The notes: generated by a model from the sequence alone, not told the origin. A stretch of DNA of 64,000 nt from Theropithecus gelada (GCF_003255815.1 NC_037669.1:51138093-51202092); one strand, 5' to 3'. Positions 23,043 through 34,671 are shown, numbered from the stretch's first letter. Translations and numbers: made by a program.

Positions 23043-23620
23043 TTGACTGGCCAGTGTGTATGGATGGCAGTTCCAAGGTATGCAGACAGCACAGTTTGGA
23101 AGGCCAGCCCTCCTGTGGAAGAAGGTGGAAATGAATCAGCTCGGTGGGAGGGACTGCTTGCTGTTCACTCGTGTGTTTATGTTTTTACTGATTCATGGGT
23201 GACCCTGTCAGACCCTATGGTCAGGCAGGAGGGCAGCGGAAACCTGGCCTATTAAAGGGATACCCGTGTGGAGCACGGCCCTGCAGAATCACCCTGGGAA
23301 TCTGAGAGGTGTGTTAAAGTGGGACATGTTGATGCCCATCAAAAGACGCTGCCTTCCAGGATCAAGCAGTGATTGGGATGGCAAGTAAGGATCCTGGTGT
23401 GCTCATTTGGGGTGGCCCCCTGGGTCCACGGAATGAGTGGACATTGGGGCTGCAGATGAACCTAGACACATTCTTCTTGCACCCCCAAGGCACAGTTCAT
23501 AAGAACTGTTCTGTCTGCCAACAGACAGAGACAGAGACTGCTGATGGCTGTGCAGAGTCCCACGAGGGAAGGCCCTGCATTGAGCCGGCAGGACAAACCA
23601 AACAGAAGCCCCAGGAGGCC
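23043..23620 (+). pseudogene. Retroviral pol remnant (RNase H / integrase region), frameshifted
   Basis: One frame from 23060 shows MDGSSKV, the start of an RNase H-like motif. A different frame shows ESARWEGLLAV and then TDSW, also RNase H-like, so a frameshift separates them. Further on, GHVDAHQK near 23325 and a KNCSVCQQ motif near 23500 resemble the RNase H-integrase junction and the integrase zinc-binding cysteines. Stops interrupt the reading. It cannot encode an active enzyme. Confidence 0.6.
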
Positions 23621-24017
23621 ACCAAAGGGCCCTGACAGGGAAAGGCGAGACACTGACTCTCGCCTGGGCTTTGCTTCCCTGGTGGCAGACGCTCAAGGTA
23701 CTATAAAACTGTGACGATGGGAGACAGTGCACCAATTTGCACTGCCCACTCACACTTCTCTGGACCAAGGGACACACTTTACAGCCCCAAATGTCCAACA
23801 AGGGGCAGAGAGAGCATTCTCATCCTTGGCGTAAGGTTGGACAGAGAACCGGAACATGTAATTGATACTGGTTGTCTCAAACAGAGATGGTGGGCCAGGA
23901 AAGAGTGACCTGCACGCCATCACAAGTGTGTGTCCACCCCAAACATGAGAGGGGCCAGGAGAGGGTCCTCACTAGATAGAGCCCTACGCCTTTTCTGCTT
24001 TTGTTGTGTTGTGTTTT

Positions 24018-24316
24018 GTTTTTTCGAGTCTTACTCTGTCACCCAGGCTGGAGTATAGTTGCACGATCTCAGCTCACTGCAACCTCCACCTTCTGGGTTC
24101 AAGTGATTCTCCTGCCCCAGCCTCCCAAGTAGCTGGGATTACAGATGTGCACCACCACACCCAGCTAAATTTTTTTTTTTTTTTTTTTGTATTTTAATAG
24201 AGATGGGGTTTCACCAAATTGGCCAGGCTGGTCTCGAACTCCTGACCTCAAGTGATCCACCTGCCATGGCCTCCCAAAGTGTTGGGATTACAGGTGTGAG
24301 CCACTGCACCTGGCCT
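24018..24316 (-). repeat. Alu SINE
   Basis: Full-length antisense Alu, from a T-rich start (ttttttcgagtcttactctg) to ccactgcacctggcc. A long T run in the middle (24170-24188) replaces the usual short linker. Confidence 0.93.
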
Positions 24317-24833
24317 CCTATGCCTTTTCTAAGAGAACTGGGGAAGGGAGGTTGTGGTAAGACTGCTTTTTTTCTTTCTTCTCCACATCACCTCACCTTC
24401 CTCCTTTCCTATCTGCTGCAGTGGCCCCAGGACCAGGGCTGCAGCTGCAAGTGCTGAAGTAGCAATGACTCCTAGGCAGGAAGGTGCACCTCTAGCTCTA
24501 AAGCTTCATGCCAGAGCTCCTGAGGGCTGACGGGGCAGATGGTGCCTTCACCCCATCCAGAAAAATCAGGGCAGCTCGTGAGGCAGGCATATTGCCTGGT
24601 GGTGGAGACAGCCCACTTTCTACACCTGTGAAACCCCATCCTACACCAACCGGAGTGGACTGTCAGGGAGGCACTTGCTAGGCTGGCGTTGCTTCTGACA
24701 ATCTGGCCCAGCAGCATGGCCGAACCTCCTGGACCTTCTAAAGGTGGAAATACCTGAATACAAATGGAGAAAAGGGAGAACTGGAGCTGAGGGTAAAGGA
24801 ACGAATACATGGGTTATGTGGTGAGGGAAATTC

Positions 24834-25140
24834 TTTTTTTTTTTTTTTTTTTTTTTGAGACAGAGTTTCACTCTTGTTGCCCAGGCTGGAGTGCAATGGC
24901 ACAATCTCGGCTCACCCGCAACCTCTGCCTCCCTGGTTCAAGCAATTCTCCTGCCTCAGCCTCCCAAGTAGCTGGGATTATAGGCATGTGCCACCACGCC
25001 CGGCTAATTTTGTATTTTTGGTAGAGACAGGGGTTCTCCATGTTGGTCAGCCTGGTCTTGAACTCCCAACTTCAGGTGATCCACCCACTTCGGCCTCCCA
25101 AAGTGCTGGGATTACAGGTGTGAGCCATCGTGCCCGGCCA
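24834..25140 (-). repeat. Alu SINE
   Basis: Full-length antisense Alu with a 22-base T run, gagacagagtttcactcttg and a 3' end at gtgcccggcca. Similar gaaat sequences flank it, a possible short target-site duplication. Confidence 0.94.
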
Positions 25141-25789
25141 GGAAATCCAATTTTAGGTGAATCCTACGTTACAGTACTACCTTAAGAGGGGTGTGGAGGA
25201 CATCATCTCTTAGCTCAACTACACCAGATGCCTGAAAGGGTGACGCCAAGGCCGCCTCTGCTTTTGGAACTTGACAAGGTCAAATGGCAGCCTGCAAACC
25301 TGAGTGGCCTGGTCCTGGAGGACATCTGCTGGTCTGACGTGGTGATGGACTAGATAAACTGCTATGACTGAGTGGGACTCTGGTCTTCCTTTTTAGGTGA
25401 TATCCAGCAAACTGCAATATGGTCCCACCTGGCCCTGTTGGTAAGGTTACAACGTTGATGGTGATTGCAGATGTATCGAAACCCTGAGTTCCAGCCTCCT
25501 CAGGATACAGCAACAATAATGACATCTGTGGAAGAGCTGGGTGGAGCCAACCCTGGGCTAACGCTGGCATGCAGCGGTTCTTTTTACATGCATCGCAGGC
25601 ACAGGCAGCCCTGCAGCAAGGCAGGAAGCAGGCAATGCTAAAGGAGCTGCCCAGACAAACGTGATTATTCCACTTCGAGAACGCTGGGGCTGGGGCCGGG
25701 GGTGGCCTGCAGGGTGAGCTCTCGGCCCCCAGAACATCGTGGCTGTCACTGGAGTACCAGTGTTTCCAGGGACTTTGCTGCCTCAGTTC

Positions 25790-26176
25790 TGACCTCTGTG
25801 AGGGACTGGAGACTTAGGGCCAGCCACACTGACAGCCATGTGGTCAAGCTCCCAGACACACCTGGACCCCAAAGGCGCCTGCTCAGCACTATTGTGTGTG
25901 CTGCATCCTGAGGACACGGGAGCTCTGTGACTGGGCTCTCCTGGACTCTGCTCTAGGCCTCATCAATGACTTTAACCTGCTTCCTTTCACCATGAGCTGT
26001 CTGAGTCACACAGGTGAATTAACGAGCCTGAGGGTGGACGTAAGGACCCCCAAATCTGTAGCCCATTGCTCTGCCGTGAGGGTGGTCCTGGGGATGCCTG
26101 AGCTTGTCTCTGGTGTCTGCAGTGAGGGTAGTCTCATAGGGGCTATTCCCTAAAGCTGCAGTTTGCCAAACTTGCA
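25790..26176 (+). repeat. 3' LTR of the decayed provirus (start approximate)
   Basis: Aligned by eye with the 5' copy from ccaaaggc through the end (gtttgccaaacttgca against atttgctgaactccttaca). The two LTRs differ at many positions and by indels, which points to an old insertion. Confidence 0.6.
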
Positions 26177-27605
26177 GGCATGGAATTCCAGAATCACCTT
26201 AGAAACTCTAAAGTCAGAAGAGAAGTTGTTCTCCAAGAGCCTCCGCAGGGATGTGCTGGGTGCCAAGTTCATTTTATTGGCTCAATGGCCTGTGCAGGAA
26301 GAACAGCTGGTGCCCCTCTTCACAGGGGAGACCAGTGAGGCCCAGGGAGGTGAAGTCACTTGCCTGAGGTCCCAGAAGCAGTAACTGGGGCTGGGTAGGA
26401 GCAGGAATGGCTGCTGCCAGCCAGAGGTGTCCCTAACCTGCCTGTCCTCTTGAATGGAGCCTGTCGCCTACTGGCTTCTGCTGGTGGGGACTGTGCACCG
26501 AAAGGTGCTGGATCTAGTTTTTCTGAAAATCAGCAAAATAGAAGGAACAGAGACAGCCAGGCCAGGGACAAGGAAGACCTAGCTTCTGCTGCACCCTTGG
26601 GGATGGGGGCTGGAGAGGAGCAGGGACAGAGGGCCCCCACCACAGGCTTCCAGCAAGAGGCTCCCAAACACCTGTTCTTTAGAAGCTTGAACCAGTTGCC
26701 ACCTCTTAACACTGGGAGAGCTTGTGTTGAGGAACAAGAACATCTGGCCATCCCGGGCCACATGCCCAGAAGGCGGCCGTTGCTGGAGCCAAGTGTAGCC
26801 GCCCCCTTCACACAGGGTGTGTGCTCCCCAGCGCGCCCGACAGGCCTGCTTCCTTCCACCCACAGTGAGAAACACTTTCTACCACAAGCCAGAGCTGGCG
26901 TGCCCACGCGTAGGTACACACGCCACACGCACAGACACGCGCTGTGGTTTGGTGAAGCAGTTCTTCTCTTTACAGGGTGTGAAGCACTCACATCTCATCT
27001 GCTCTATTCTACGTCACTTTAAAAGTGCTGGCTGCTGCTCCCTATATTTAACTCTAGACCTATGGAGCCCAAGCAGGGTCCTCAGAGCTGGGTCCCGTGT
27101 GCTCTGATGCTTGCTGTGGGCTGGGGGCACATCCCTTCCGCTCTCAGGGCCTCAGTTTCCCAGGTTCCTTCAGGCTCCTGCCCAGGTCTACTGTCTGACC
27201 TGACAGCTCAGCAACAGGGGCCAAGTTCTGGATGACATCCAAGTGACAGGCCAGCAGCGGAGGTCCCCATTGGGGAAGGCAGAGGAGGGAGGAGGAAGGG
27301 GGAGGAGGGAGGATGGAGGATGGAGGAGGAAGGAGGAGGGAAAGCTGAAGTAGTAAAAGCAGAATAAAGGGCCCGGTCAGTGGCTGCTCACACTGGGGTG
27401 CCCTCACCCCAAAGTGAACTCCAGGTTTGGGCCTCGTTATTTGAGAAGGACACCAAGGTCTTGATCAATGAACTGACATGCTGGCCAGGCCATAGAGCCC
27501 TGTGACATCTGGACAAGGTTGTCAAACTCCGAACACTTTACAAAAGTAAAGGGACCAAGAGGCGTTTTCCTCTGTTACTTTATAACCCTTTCATACTAGT
27601 TGAAC
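26177..27605. other. Intergenic stretch between provirus and FBLN2 3' end
   Basis: A MIR-like core lies near 26310-26390 (cttcacaggggagaccagtg, aggtcccagaagcag). A purine-rich GGA tract lies at 27278-27342. The 190-codon frame from 26450 has an overlapping 153-codon frame on the other strand and no domain; I do not call it a gene. Confidence 0.55.
27278..27342 (+). repeat. GGA-rich purine tract
   Basis: gaggagggaggaggaaggg, ggatggaggatggaggagg and similar units give many closely spaced G runs, with potential for G-quadruplex or triplex structure. Confidence 0.85.
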
Positions 27606-27619
27606 TTTTTTTTTTTTTT

Positions 27620-28051
27620 TTACAATGTAGATGTACTACTTTATAATTAAACAAAAAACTTTAAAATGATCTTTTAAAAAGGAAAATAATCACAGTGGAA
27701 CATGAAATGGAATGTCAACTTTGGGGATGGGTCATCCGAGGAGTCCAAGAGCCCCAATGTGGTCCCGTGTCCCTGGTCCTCAGGTCATCACCCAGCCTCA
27801 CCCACAGGGCACCTGCCATGGCCGTGGCCCACCCCGCAAGCTTCCACTTGGTGCCTACGTGGGAACGCACCATCTGCCACGGAACTTCCTCCTGTGGGGC
27901 AAAGGAGGGGTCCAGAAGCCCACAGGAGTCAAGTCAGCAAAATTAAGTTAATTTACAAAGTTATAGTAAAAACCACAATAGTGACCCAGTCCCTCCCACG
28001 CAGTGTGAGCCCTGGGCTGCGTCGCACCCGCAGGTGGCCGGTGCTGGCACC
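27620..28051 (-). other. FBLN2: FBLN2 3' untranslated region (3' end inferred)
   Basis: About 430 bases follow the stop codon. They contain no canonical AATAAA in gene sense. The best candidate signal is TATAAA at 27645-27640, followed about 20 bases later by a 16-base A run (T run at 27606-27621 on the plus strand). I place the cleavage site near 27620. The stretch is GC-rich near the stop and AT-rich near the proposed end, as is usual for a last exon. Confidence 0.55.
27640..27645 (-). terminator. FBLN2: Candidate variant polyadenylation signal TATAAA
   Basis: Gene-sense sequence around the site is AATTATAAAGTAG. TATAAA is a known weaker variant of AATAAA. No AATAAA or ATTAAA lies between it and the stop codon. 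An alternative TATAAA at about 27578-27583 would extend the UTR by about 60 bases. Confidence 0.45.
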
Positions 28052-28409
28052 TCACAGGGCAAAGGTGGTGAAGAAGATGTGCATCTTGGCCAGGAAAGTG
28101 GTGACAGAGCCCTGCCGCCAGAGCTTCATCTCCACGTCCAGGGCAAAGTCCCGGGGCTCCAGCACAGCCCGCTGCAGGTAGACCACGCCCGTGTAGGCGT
28201 TGAGCCTGCGCGTGCCAAAGTAGCCCTCCTCGTTGCCCTTGATGATGGTCAGGGCGATGGTGTCCCCCGTGAAGGCTGGCGCGGGGCCAATGCGGAAGAT
28301 ATGCGCAGGCACCAGGAGGCCCGTCTGGAAGTTGAGCTGGTAATGTGTGATGCGCGCCGGCGAGTTCTGGCACTCCAGGAAGTCGTGGCACGTGGTGCGC
28401 TCGCACTTT
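28052..28409 (-). CDS. FBLN2: FBLN2 exon 18, coding part: fibulin C-terminal domain
   Basis: The exon begins after a tgcag acceptor with the split threonine, then KCERTTCHDFLECQNSPARI. It runs to a terminal segment ending TFLAKMHIFFTTFAL and a TGA stop at 28054-28052. About 119 residues form the fibulin-type C-terminal domain shared by all fibulins and used for matrix-protein contacts. The ending is characteristic of fibulin-2. I see no frameshift. Confidence 0.98.
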
Positions 28410-28671
28410 CTGCAGGGAGGATGGGCCGGGTCACCCATGGCTCGCCCACCTCCCCCCAACCCCAGACAGGAACACAGACGGCACAGCTCAGCAGCAGGAT
28501 CAAGGGCCAGCTCTCTCCCTAATGGCCTGGAAGCCTCAAGTAAGTCCCCTTACGTCCCCTGGGTCTCAGTTTCCTTGCCTGTGAGATGAGGTTAATAGAA
28601 GCTTCACAGGTTCACTGGAATGGGTGAGCTCAGCATGGCATGGGCCAGGCTCATTAACAGTTCTTACCTGT

Positions 28672-28775
28672 CCCCATGCTCCCTTCATCCTCCCTCCTGC
28701 CATCCTCCCATTCTTCCTTTCTCCTTCCTTTTCCCTTTCCCCTTCCTTTCCTCCCTCCCTTCTCCCTTCTTCCCA
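28672..28775 (+). repeat. Pyrimidine tract in the last FBLN2 intron
   Basis: About 100 bases almost entirely C and T (cttcctttctccttcctttt, ccctttccccttcctttcct). In gene sense it is a polypurine tract within the 996-base last intron. Confidence 0.85.
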
Positions 28776-29405
28776 GTGCACCCAGTGTCCCTCCCAGGGT
28801 CCCTCCCAAGTGCCGGGTTATGTGGCTGGTGGCAGAGTAATGGTCTGTCAGTTCTGAGGTTAAGTGTGGTTAAGGGGCTGTCGCTCACACTCCTGATACC
28901 CTGAGCTGGGGAGTGGCGTGTCACAAGCAACCTCGTGGAGGGGCTCCTGTGATGTGGAGCTGAGGCCTCCTGCCCAGAGCCACAGAGCGGTGGCAGGACA
29001 CTGTAGCCTGGACAGGCAGCCCTTGAGACCCTGAGCCAGACCGCCTAGCTGTACCACTCCCAGGCTCCTGGCCCTCAGACACTGCGTGACATAGAGTAAG
29101 TATCTGTTGTATTACGGTGTTAAATGTTGGTTGGGATAACTGGTCACACAGCAGTAACTACTATGTGTGTGAATGAGGAGGAGGGCTGGTGTTTTCTGTG
29201 TGTCTTTTCCCCTTTCTTCTCTCAACCTTGAACTCTCTACAAGGTACTTATATTTGTTTTGGTCACCTAGCCCGCAGACCCCGCAGTCAGGGGCTGGGAA
29301 GAGAGGAAGGTGGTCAAGGCAGGCGCCCATCTCTCGGCCTCACCCCTGGATAGTACAGGACCAGGACAGGCTCCCTGGGACTGGGACTGGGGTGGGGACA
29401 CTCAC

Positions 29406-29529
29406 GTTTTGGAGACTCGGACATAGTTGGGAGGACACTCAAAGCGTAGGCAGCGGAAGCTACCCTGGATGTTGTGGCAGGTCTCAGCCTCGGAACAGTT
29501 GTGGGTACCCAGCGCACACTCATCCAAGT
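29406..29529 (-). CDS. FBLN2: FBLN2 exon 17: last EGF module
   Basis: This 124-nt exon enters in phase 1 and leaves in phase 2, with acceptor cttctcccccag and donor gtgagtgtcc. It encodes DLDECALGTHNCSEAETCHN, GSFRC and ECPPNYVRVSKT, with the threonine codon split across the junction. NCS is a potential N-glycosylation site. The module is completed by the first residues of the last exon. The VRVSKT position may differ from human (I recall VQVSKT). Confidence 0.96.
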
Positions 29530-29729
29530 CTGGGGGAGAAGAGGGGCAATGGCAGGGTCCCCACAGCTGGGGGGCCCAGCCTGAAACTCCCCAGCCTGCA
29601 TGAAAGGCCTGGGCCCCATGGCAGCCTGACCTGTGAGAACAATCCGCGTGCCTCCCTGCACACGCATGCCCCATCTCACCTGCTCCGCACCCACAGCAGG
29701 GGGCCTTGTTCTGAAGTGTAAATCACCTC

Positions 29730-30270
29730 ATGTCATGCCCTCCCAAGGCTTCTCGCGCTCCAGAATAAAGCCCAAGTCCCTCCTCTGGACACCAAGCCAC
29801 ACAGTGTAAGGCCTCTCTGGCCTCTCCAAGCCCCTTCTCTTCCACAGGGGCCACAGTCCTGCTGGACATTCTTGGGCTGCCCCAATAGCCTGACCCTTAC
29901 CCTACCCCAGGGCCTTTGCTGCTGCGGAACGCTTTCCCCAGCTTTTCCTACTGCTGGCTCCTTCTCATCTTTTAACTCTCAGATCTTGAGTCACCCCCTC
30001 CAGGATGGCCTCCCTGACCACTCTACAGTGGTCCTCCTGCCCCATCACCCTCCATCCCACCCCATTTTATCATCCTCCTACAGCTCGTCACGCTCTGCAC
30101 ACACCGAGGCTGTTTTGTATGACTGCATGTTTTGTATGTTTCTACCGTCCCCATCAACTGGGTTCCAGGAGGGCAGGGGTGTTTGTCTTTCTCATTTCCA
30201 TGGTGTCCCCAGTGCCCAGTGGAGTGCCTGCATGGAGCAGCGCTCAATACATCTTGCTGGACAGAAGTCC
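29730..30270 (+). repeat. L2 LINE 3' region
   Basis: It starts with ctccagaataaagcccaagt, continues through cagggcctttgctgctgc and gatggcctccctgacca, and ends near ggttccaggagggcaggggt with cagtgcccagtggagtgcct, the classic L2 order. Confidence 0.85.
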
Positions 30271-30546
30271 AAGACCCATCACTTGCAAGTTCAGACTCAG
30301 AGACGCAGAGCTATGAGTAAATGTCCCACATGAGCAACAGATGTGCTCACGCTTCCTGTACATTCAGAAGCAAACATACATGTGCAACTCCAACAGGCAC
30401 ACAGCCTCAGCACACATGTGAGCACACGCACACCCACACGGGTGCACAGAAACAAACACACAGAGGGCCCATTTGGGACAAAGAAACATACACATATAAA
30501 CGTCAACAGACATATGAATAGATACCGTTCACAAAAGCTCAGAGAA

Positions 30547-30574
30547 GCAGGGGTAGGGGTAGGGGTAGGGGTGT

Positions 30575-30612
<38 letters not shown>
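30547..30612 (+). repeat. (TAGGGG)4 followed by (GT)n
   Basis: Four G4 runs spaced by ta (ggggtaggggtaggggtag) run into about 19 GT units. Four G runs with two-base loops are a strong G-quadruplex pattern on the plus strand, which is the non-template strand for minus-strand reading reversed, that is, the strand RNA polymerase reads for FBLN2. Confidence 0.9.
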
Positions 30613-30615
<3 letters not shown>

Positions 30616-30804
30616 ACAGGCACCCTGGAGGACAAAAGGTCTTAGAAATGGGTTCTTGAGACACTTTGAGGATGAGCTGCTCAGCCCAGAGAGGGCCGCC
30701 TCAGGAGGCCTCAGGGAAGTCCGGTGAGGTAGGGGCAGGGGGTCTTCCAGGGGCAGTCACAGAGGGCTTCAGTTTTTGTTTTCCAATCCTTCATATTGAC
30801 ACCA

Positions 30805-30965
30805 TGTAGGAATTTCTCCTCACTTAGTCCTCACACCAGCCCTGTGCAGTGAGGGTCACTGGATTCCTCAGACAGAGGAGGGTGCAGAGGCTCAGAGAGG
30901 GGCAAAGCCTTGCTCAAGGTCACACAGCAGTGAGCAGGGCAGCAAGCCAGGTATGCCTGATGCCA
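30805..30965 (+). repeat. MIR SINE fragment
   Basis: cttagtcctcacaccagccc, aggctcagagaggggcaaag and aggtcacacagcagtgagca follow the MIR order. Confidence 0.8.
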
Positions 30966-32026
30966 AAATCTGTGATCCAATCATGATGCCAAGCTGACTC
31001 CTAAGAGTAACAACATAATAGTAATAACACCAATAGTCAGCCTGCCTCCAGAGTTTACCGCCTGACGTCCCTGTGATGCCTGAGGGACTCTGCGCCCATG
31101 CAAACCATTGCAGGTGTCCACAAATGTGCCCAGGGTCACACAGCTGCCAGGGCAAGGCCAGGACTCAATACCCCTGGCCCACCTCAGACTGTGGGCTCTT
31201 GGCCACCAGGCTCTCTTGTAGGGGGTCAGCTCACATCTGTTCACCTCTCTGGGCCTCACTTCCCTCCCTCCATAAAATGGGCCCCAGGGTGGTGCAGATG
31301 AGTGGGAGAAAACATGGCAAGAGGCCAGGCAGGGTAGAGCCCAACTGGGTGGTCCGGGGTTGCTGATTATTCGCTAGCGGACTCCACATGGAGAGGGCCT
31401 CCTCCTGCTCCTCAGCCTATGCCCCGGGTGGCCTGCTTCAGTGACCCCAGAGCTTGTGTGAGTGGGGCAGGAAGGATGTGGGAGCTTTTTGCTTTGGCTC
31501 TGGGCTGCTGCTGCTGGAGATGCCCAGAAGCGAAGGGCCGAGAAGGGTGAGTGGCTGCAGCCTGGCCTCACCAAGCTTGTGGGAAGCGGTCAGTCGCAGG
31601 TCTTCCCTAACGCCCCAGGGCCTTGCCCATCGGTGCTGCCAGGCCCCTGGAGAGTGTGGGCTAACGTGGGAGCTGGACTAGGCCCTGTATCCAGGGCTGC
31701 CATCGCAGCCTCATCAGAGACAGCCAGGGTCAGCCACAAGTCAGCCGCAACTCAGATGTGTAAAAGTGGGAGACAGAGCAAAAAGGACGAAACACGGGAG
31801 TCCTACAAAATGTAGCCCTGGGAGAGAGGCTTCCAAGGGCTTCTGAAGGACCTGAGGCCCAGAAGCCCACAACAGCTCAGGGTCAAGACTGAGAGCACTG
31901 CTCAAAGCTGGCCTGGCCCATCGAGTGGCATGCAGACAAGGGCTCTTACTACACAGAAACAAGCAGGCTCTACTACACAGAAATCAGGGTGACTTTCAGC
32001 ATGGCCTCAAATGATATTTCATACAA

Positions 32027-32029
32027 GTG

Positions 32030-32073
<44 letters not shown>
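32027..32073 (+). repeat. (TG)n microsatellite
   Basis: A run of about 20 TG units after tggtgtc. Confidence 0.95.
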
Positions 32074-32075
<2 letters not shown>

Positions 32076-34542
32076 ATATCTGCTTAGGGAAAGACTGGAG
32101 GGAAATGCATGCAAACATGAGCAGTGGTTCCCTCTCAGCTCAGTCACGGGGTCAAATGTCCAGTGAGCACCTACTATGTGCTGGGCATTTTGCTCTAGAT
32201 GCTGGTGAGCCACACAGACAGGGCCCTACCTTCATGGAGTGTGCATTCCAGGGGAGAAGGCTGAGCCTAAATTCCTTCAGATTTTCCTGTACTTTTTTTT
32301 TTAACTATTGGAGAGGGGCTAAAGGCTAACAGAGACATTATCCAGCATGTTCTTTCCCCCAAGCCAGCCTCCCTGACCCTGTTTGAGCCGAGAGACCTCA
32401 GAGTTTGGCCCAAGCCAGAACACGACAAAAGGACAGCCTCTTAGCTCTGAAGGTCAGGAGCTGCAAAAGCGGCTACATGGAGTGACCCGGGAAATGGACG
32501 AGGCCGGGGAGCAGGCAGCCCCCACTGCGCCCTCGCCTACCGTGTGAGTCAGAAGGCTCCTCCAGAAGGAAGGTCTGGAGAGGAAGCGAGGGTGGCAGAT
32601 GTGCAGGTGTGGGGCTCTACCTTGCCCCGATCTCCTGGTGGGGGCTGGTGGCACAGTGGGAGCCTGCAGAGGGGACCTGGCCTTGCCAGTTCTTCAACAC
32701 AGAGCAAGCCACTGGGGCAGAGGGGCAGCCACCCCAAGAAGAGGACGCAGAGACGGGGTGGCGGGCAAGCCCAGGCAAGAGAGAAGCGTTGGGGTCAGGT
32801 GCACCCACGATGGGCACATGCCAGGTCCCGGGAAGCCCTCTCTAGTGGCCAGCCAGGCACATGTGGGCATCCAGGTATCCCAAGCACCCCCCAGGTGCTC
32901 AGTGTGGGTCGGAAAATAAAGAGCCAGGGAGAGTCTGTCCTCAGTGTAGACAGGTTTGAACCTGAAACTCCTCCAAGAGCAAATGTCACTGCAGTGTCTG
33001 AGGGGGCTTCCTTGAAGTGGCCACACCTGTGTTCCGCCCCCAGGAACAGGGCCTTGGTGTCACATGTGAAATCACAATCCAGAAGGATAAAGTCATATTT
33101 CCTGCCAAGCTGAGGACATGGTGAGTAGAATCCTTACCTTTTATGGAGTCCATACCGACTTTTTTTTTAATTAAAAAGAAGAGGGCTTTGCAGCCAGCCA
33201 GACCTAAGCCAGCTTCTGTGGGCCCAGCAGGCCTCCCAGTCAGTGATTTATAGGGTCTTCTCACAGTCTTCTGATTTAACTTATGACTCTGATATGTTTG
33301 CATCCGCCCAAACAAAGGACTGCTTGTGCATTGGGACTACGTACACACCTAAGGGCTGGAACCTAGGGGCACAATGCACTCTGACCTGCCCCATGCCGCG
33401 CCACTCCACCCTGCCCTATAGTGCTTTCTGTTCTATGCTAATAGAAAGGAGAACACAGACAGCTGGCTGAAGTCTACCAACTTGATCTCAGGATCCACTG
33501 ACAGGTAGCAACCACCAGCCTGCACCATGCTGGGCTAACTCCAAACCCTTCTGAGTGCTAACTCTGACCCCTGGTCCCCAGAACACCAAGACCCGCTTTT
33601 GTGGGACAAGAAGATGCCCAAGGCTGGGCCAGGACCCTGGTCACACCCCGAAGGCTGCACCCTAGGGAACTCCATGCTCTCAGCTCCATGCGTGGGGAAG
33701 ACCTGGCCACTGAAGTCAGGAGGAGGTCTGAGCTCTGCGGCGCCAAGGGACCGAGGGGCTGAGGGGTTAAGTGGTTGGTTCTCCTGGGGCAATGACCCCT
33801 TCTGCATCCTGGCCCCTCACCTTGCCTTGGTGGCTTGCCAGGCCCAGAGTCTGGTGGCAAATGGCACTGAACTTAGAATTATGACTCTCTAGCAGAGGAG
33901 GAACATGAAATACCAGAGAACATGGTCTCTCTCCAGGGACATAGTCCCCTCTCTTGCAAATTCGACAGGTGACTGCCCAGCCCTTGTACATCCTCAATAG
34001 CAGGGGAGTGGGGGACCCTCCCATTGCGCAGCCCCTCCCAGCTCTACACAGTTCTGATGAGAAGAATGCGTTTCTGCACCAGGGCTGGGATAAGCCTCCC
34101 CATGACACCCTTCCCTACTCCCCGGGATCTCGCCCTACCCTCTGGGTCCACAGACCTGCCTGATCCCCTTGTCCCTGCATAACACTGCAGAGACTCGGGA
34201 CACTGCCTGGGATCCCTGTGGCTCTTCTGCAGTCTCCTCACTGGACAGGCCTGCTGCCTCCTTAAAACTACCCCATAGAATCCCTGTTCCACTCTCAGGA
34301 CAGGGTCCAGAGCTGAGCACAGGCCTGGAAGATTCTAAGCTGCATTGAGCAGCAGCAAGATTGTCACCTTCTTCATCCCAGGCATTACCTCAATTAACAT
34401 GGCCACTGGTAGCATTGGCCATCCTGCATTTATTCACCGGATATGGGGGCTCCAAGTGCATGCAAGCTCTGTGAGCTTTTCTGTGCCTGCTTGGAGCCTG
34501 CCCAAGGCCCTGGTGGAGGCAGGGGCAGGGGGACTTGCTCAC

Positions 34543-34671
34543 CCTTGCAGGACCTTCCGTTGGCCGTCATGGTGTAGCCCTGCTCAGGACATGCACACTG
34601 GTAGCTCCCTGGCACATTGAGACAGCGGAAGGTGCAGAGGATGCCGGCGCCTTGAGCACACTCGTCGATGT
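34543..34671 (-). CDS. FBLN2: FBLN2 exon 16: calcium-binding EGF module
   Basis: This 129-nt exon is in phase 1 at both ends, with acceptor ctccgacag and donor gtgagcaag. It encodes DIDECAQGAGILCTFRCLNV, GSYQCACPEQGYTMTANGRS and CK. It contains a full calcium-binding EGF pattern. It is followed by the 5.0-kb intron leading to the penultimate exon. Confidence 0.96.

Larger units (their letters stand above)
20490..26176 (+). mobile_element. Decayed endogenous retrovirus with two diverged LTRs
   Basis: Similar but clearly diverged segments end near 20976 and near 26176. Shared phrases include cctggactctgctct, tgaattat/tgaattaa followed by gggtgg, and ggtgcctgaagagagggcagtc versus ggtgtctgcagtgagggtagtc. 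Directly after the first copy lies tggtgtcagaactgggg, which resembles a leucine-tRNA primer binding site. Inside, RNase H- and integrase-like fragments appear in different frames with stops. Three Alu blocks interrupt the body. The element is old, inactive and on the plus strand. I cannot name its subfamily; an ERVL-like affiliation is inferred from the binding site only. Confidence 0.7.
29530..34542 (-). other. FBLN2: FBLN2 intron 16 (5.0 kb)
   Basis: It holds an L2 fragment, a MIR, a G-run/GT block and a second GT run, listed separately. Several long frames (for example 189 codons from 32544) overlap others on both strands and show no domain. I see no nested gene. Confidence 0.7.

Noticed and set aside
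26450..27022. A 190-codon plus-strand frame between the provirus and FBLN2
   Set aside because: A 153-codon frame overlaps on the other strand, composition is not coding-like, and no motif is recognisable. It stays a weak possibility only.
28034..28522. A 162-codon plus-strand frame over the last FBLN2 exon
   Set aside because: It is the antisense shadow of the fibulin C-terminal domain coding sequence.
30547..30570. TAGGGG repeats as an interstitial telomere
   Set aside because: Only four units, and the unit is TAGGGG rather than TTAGGG. A simple local repeat is more likely.
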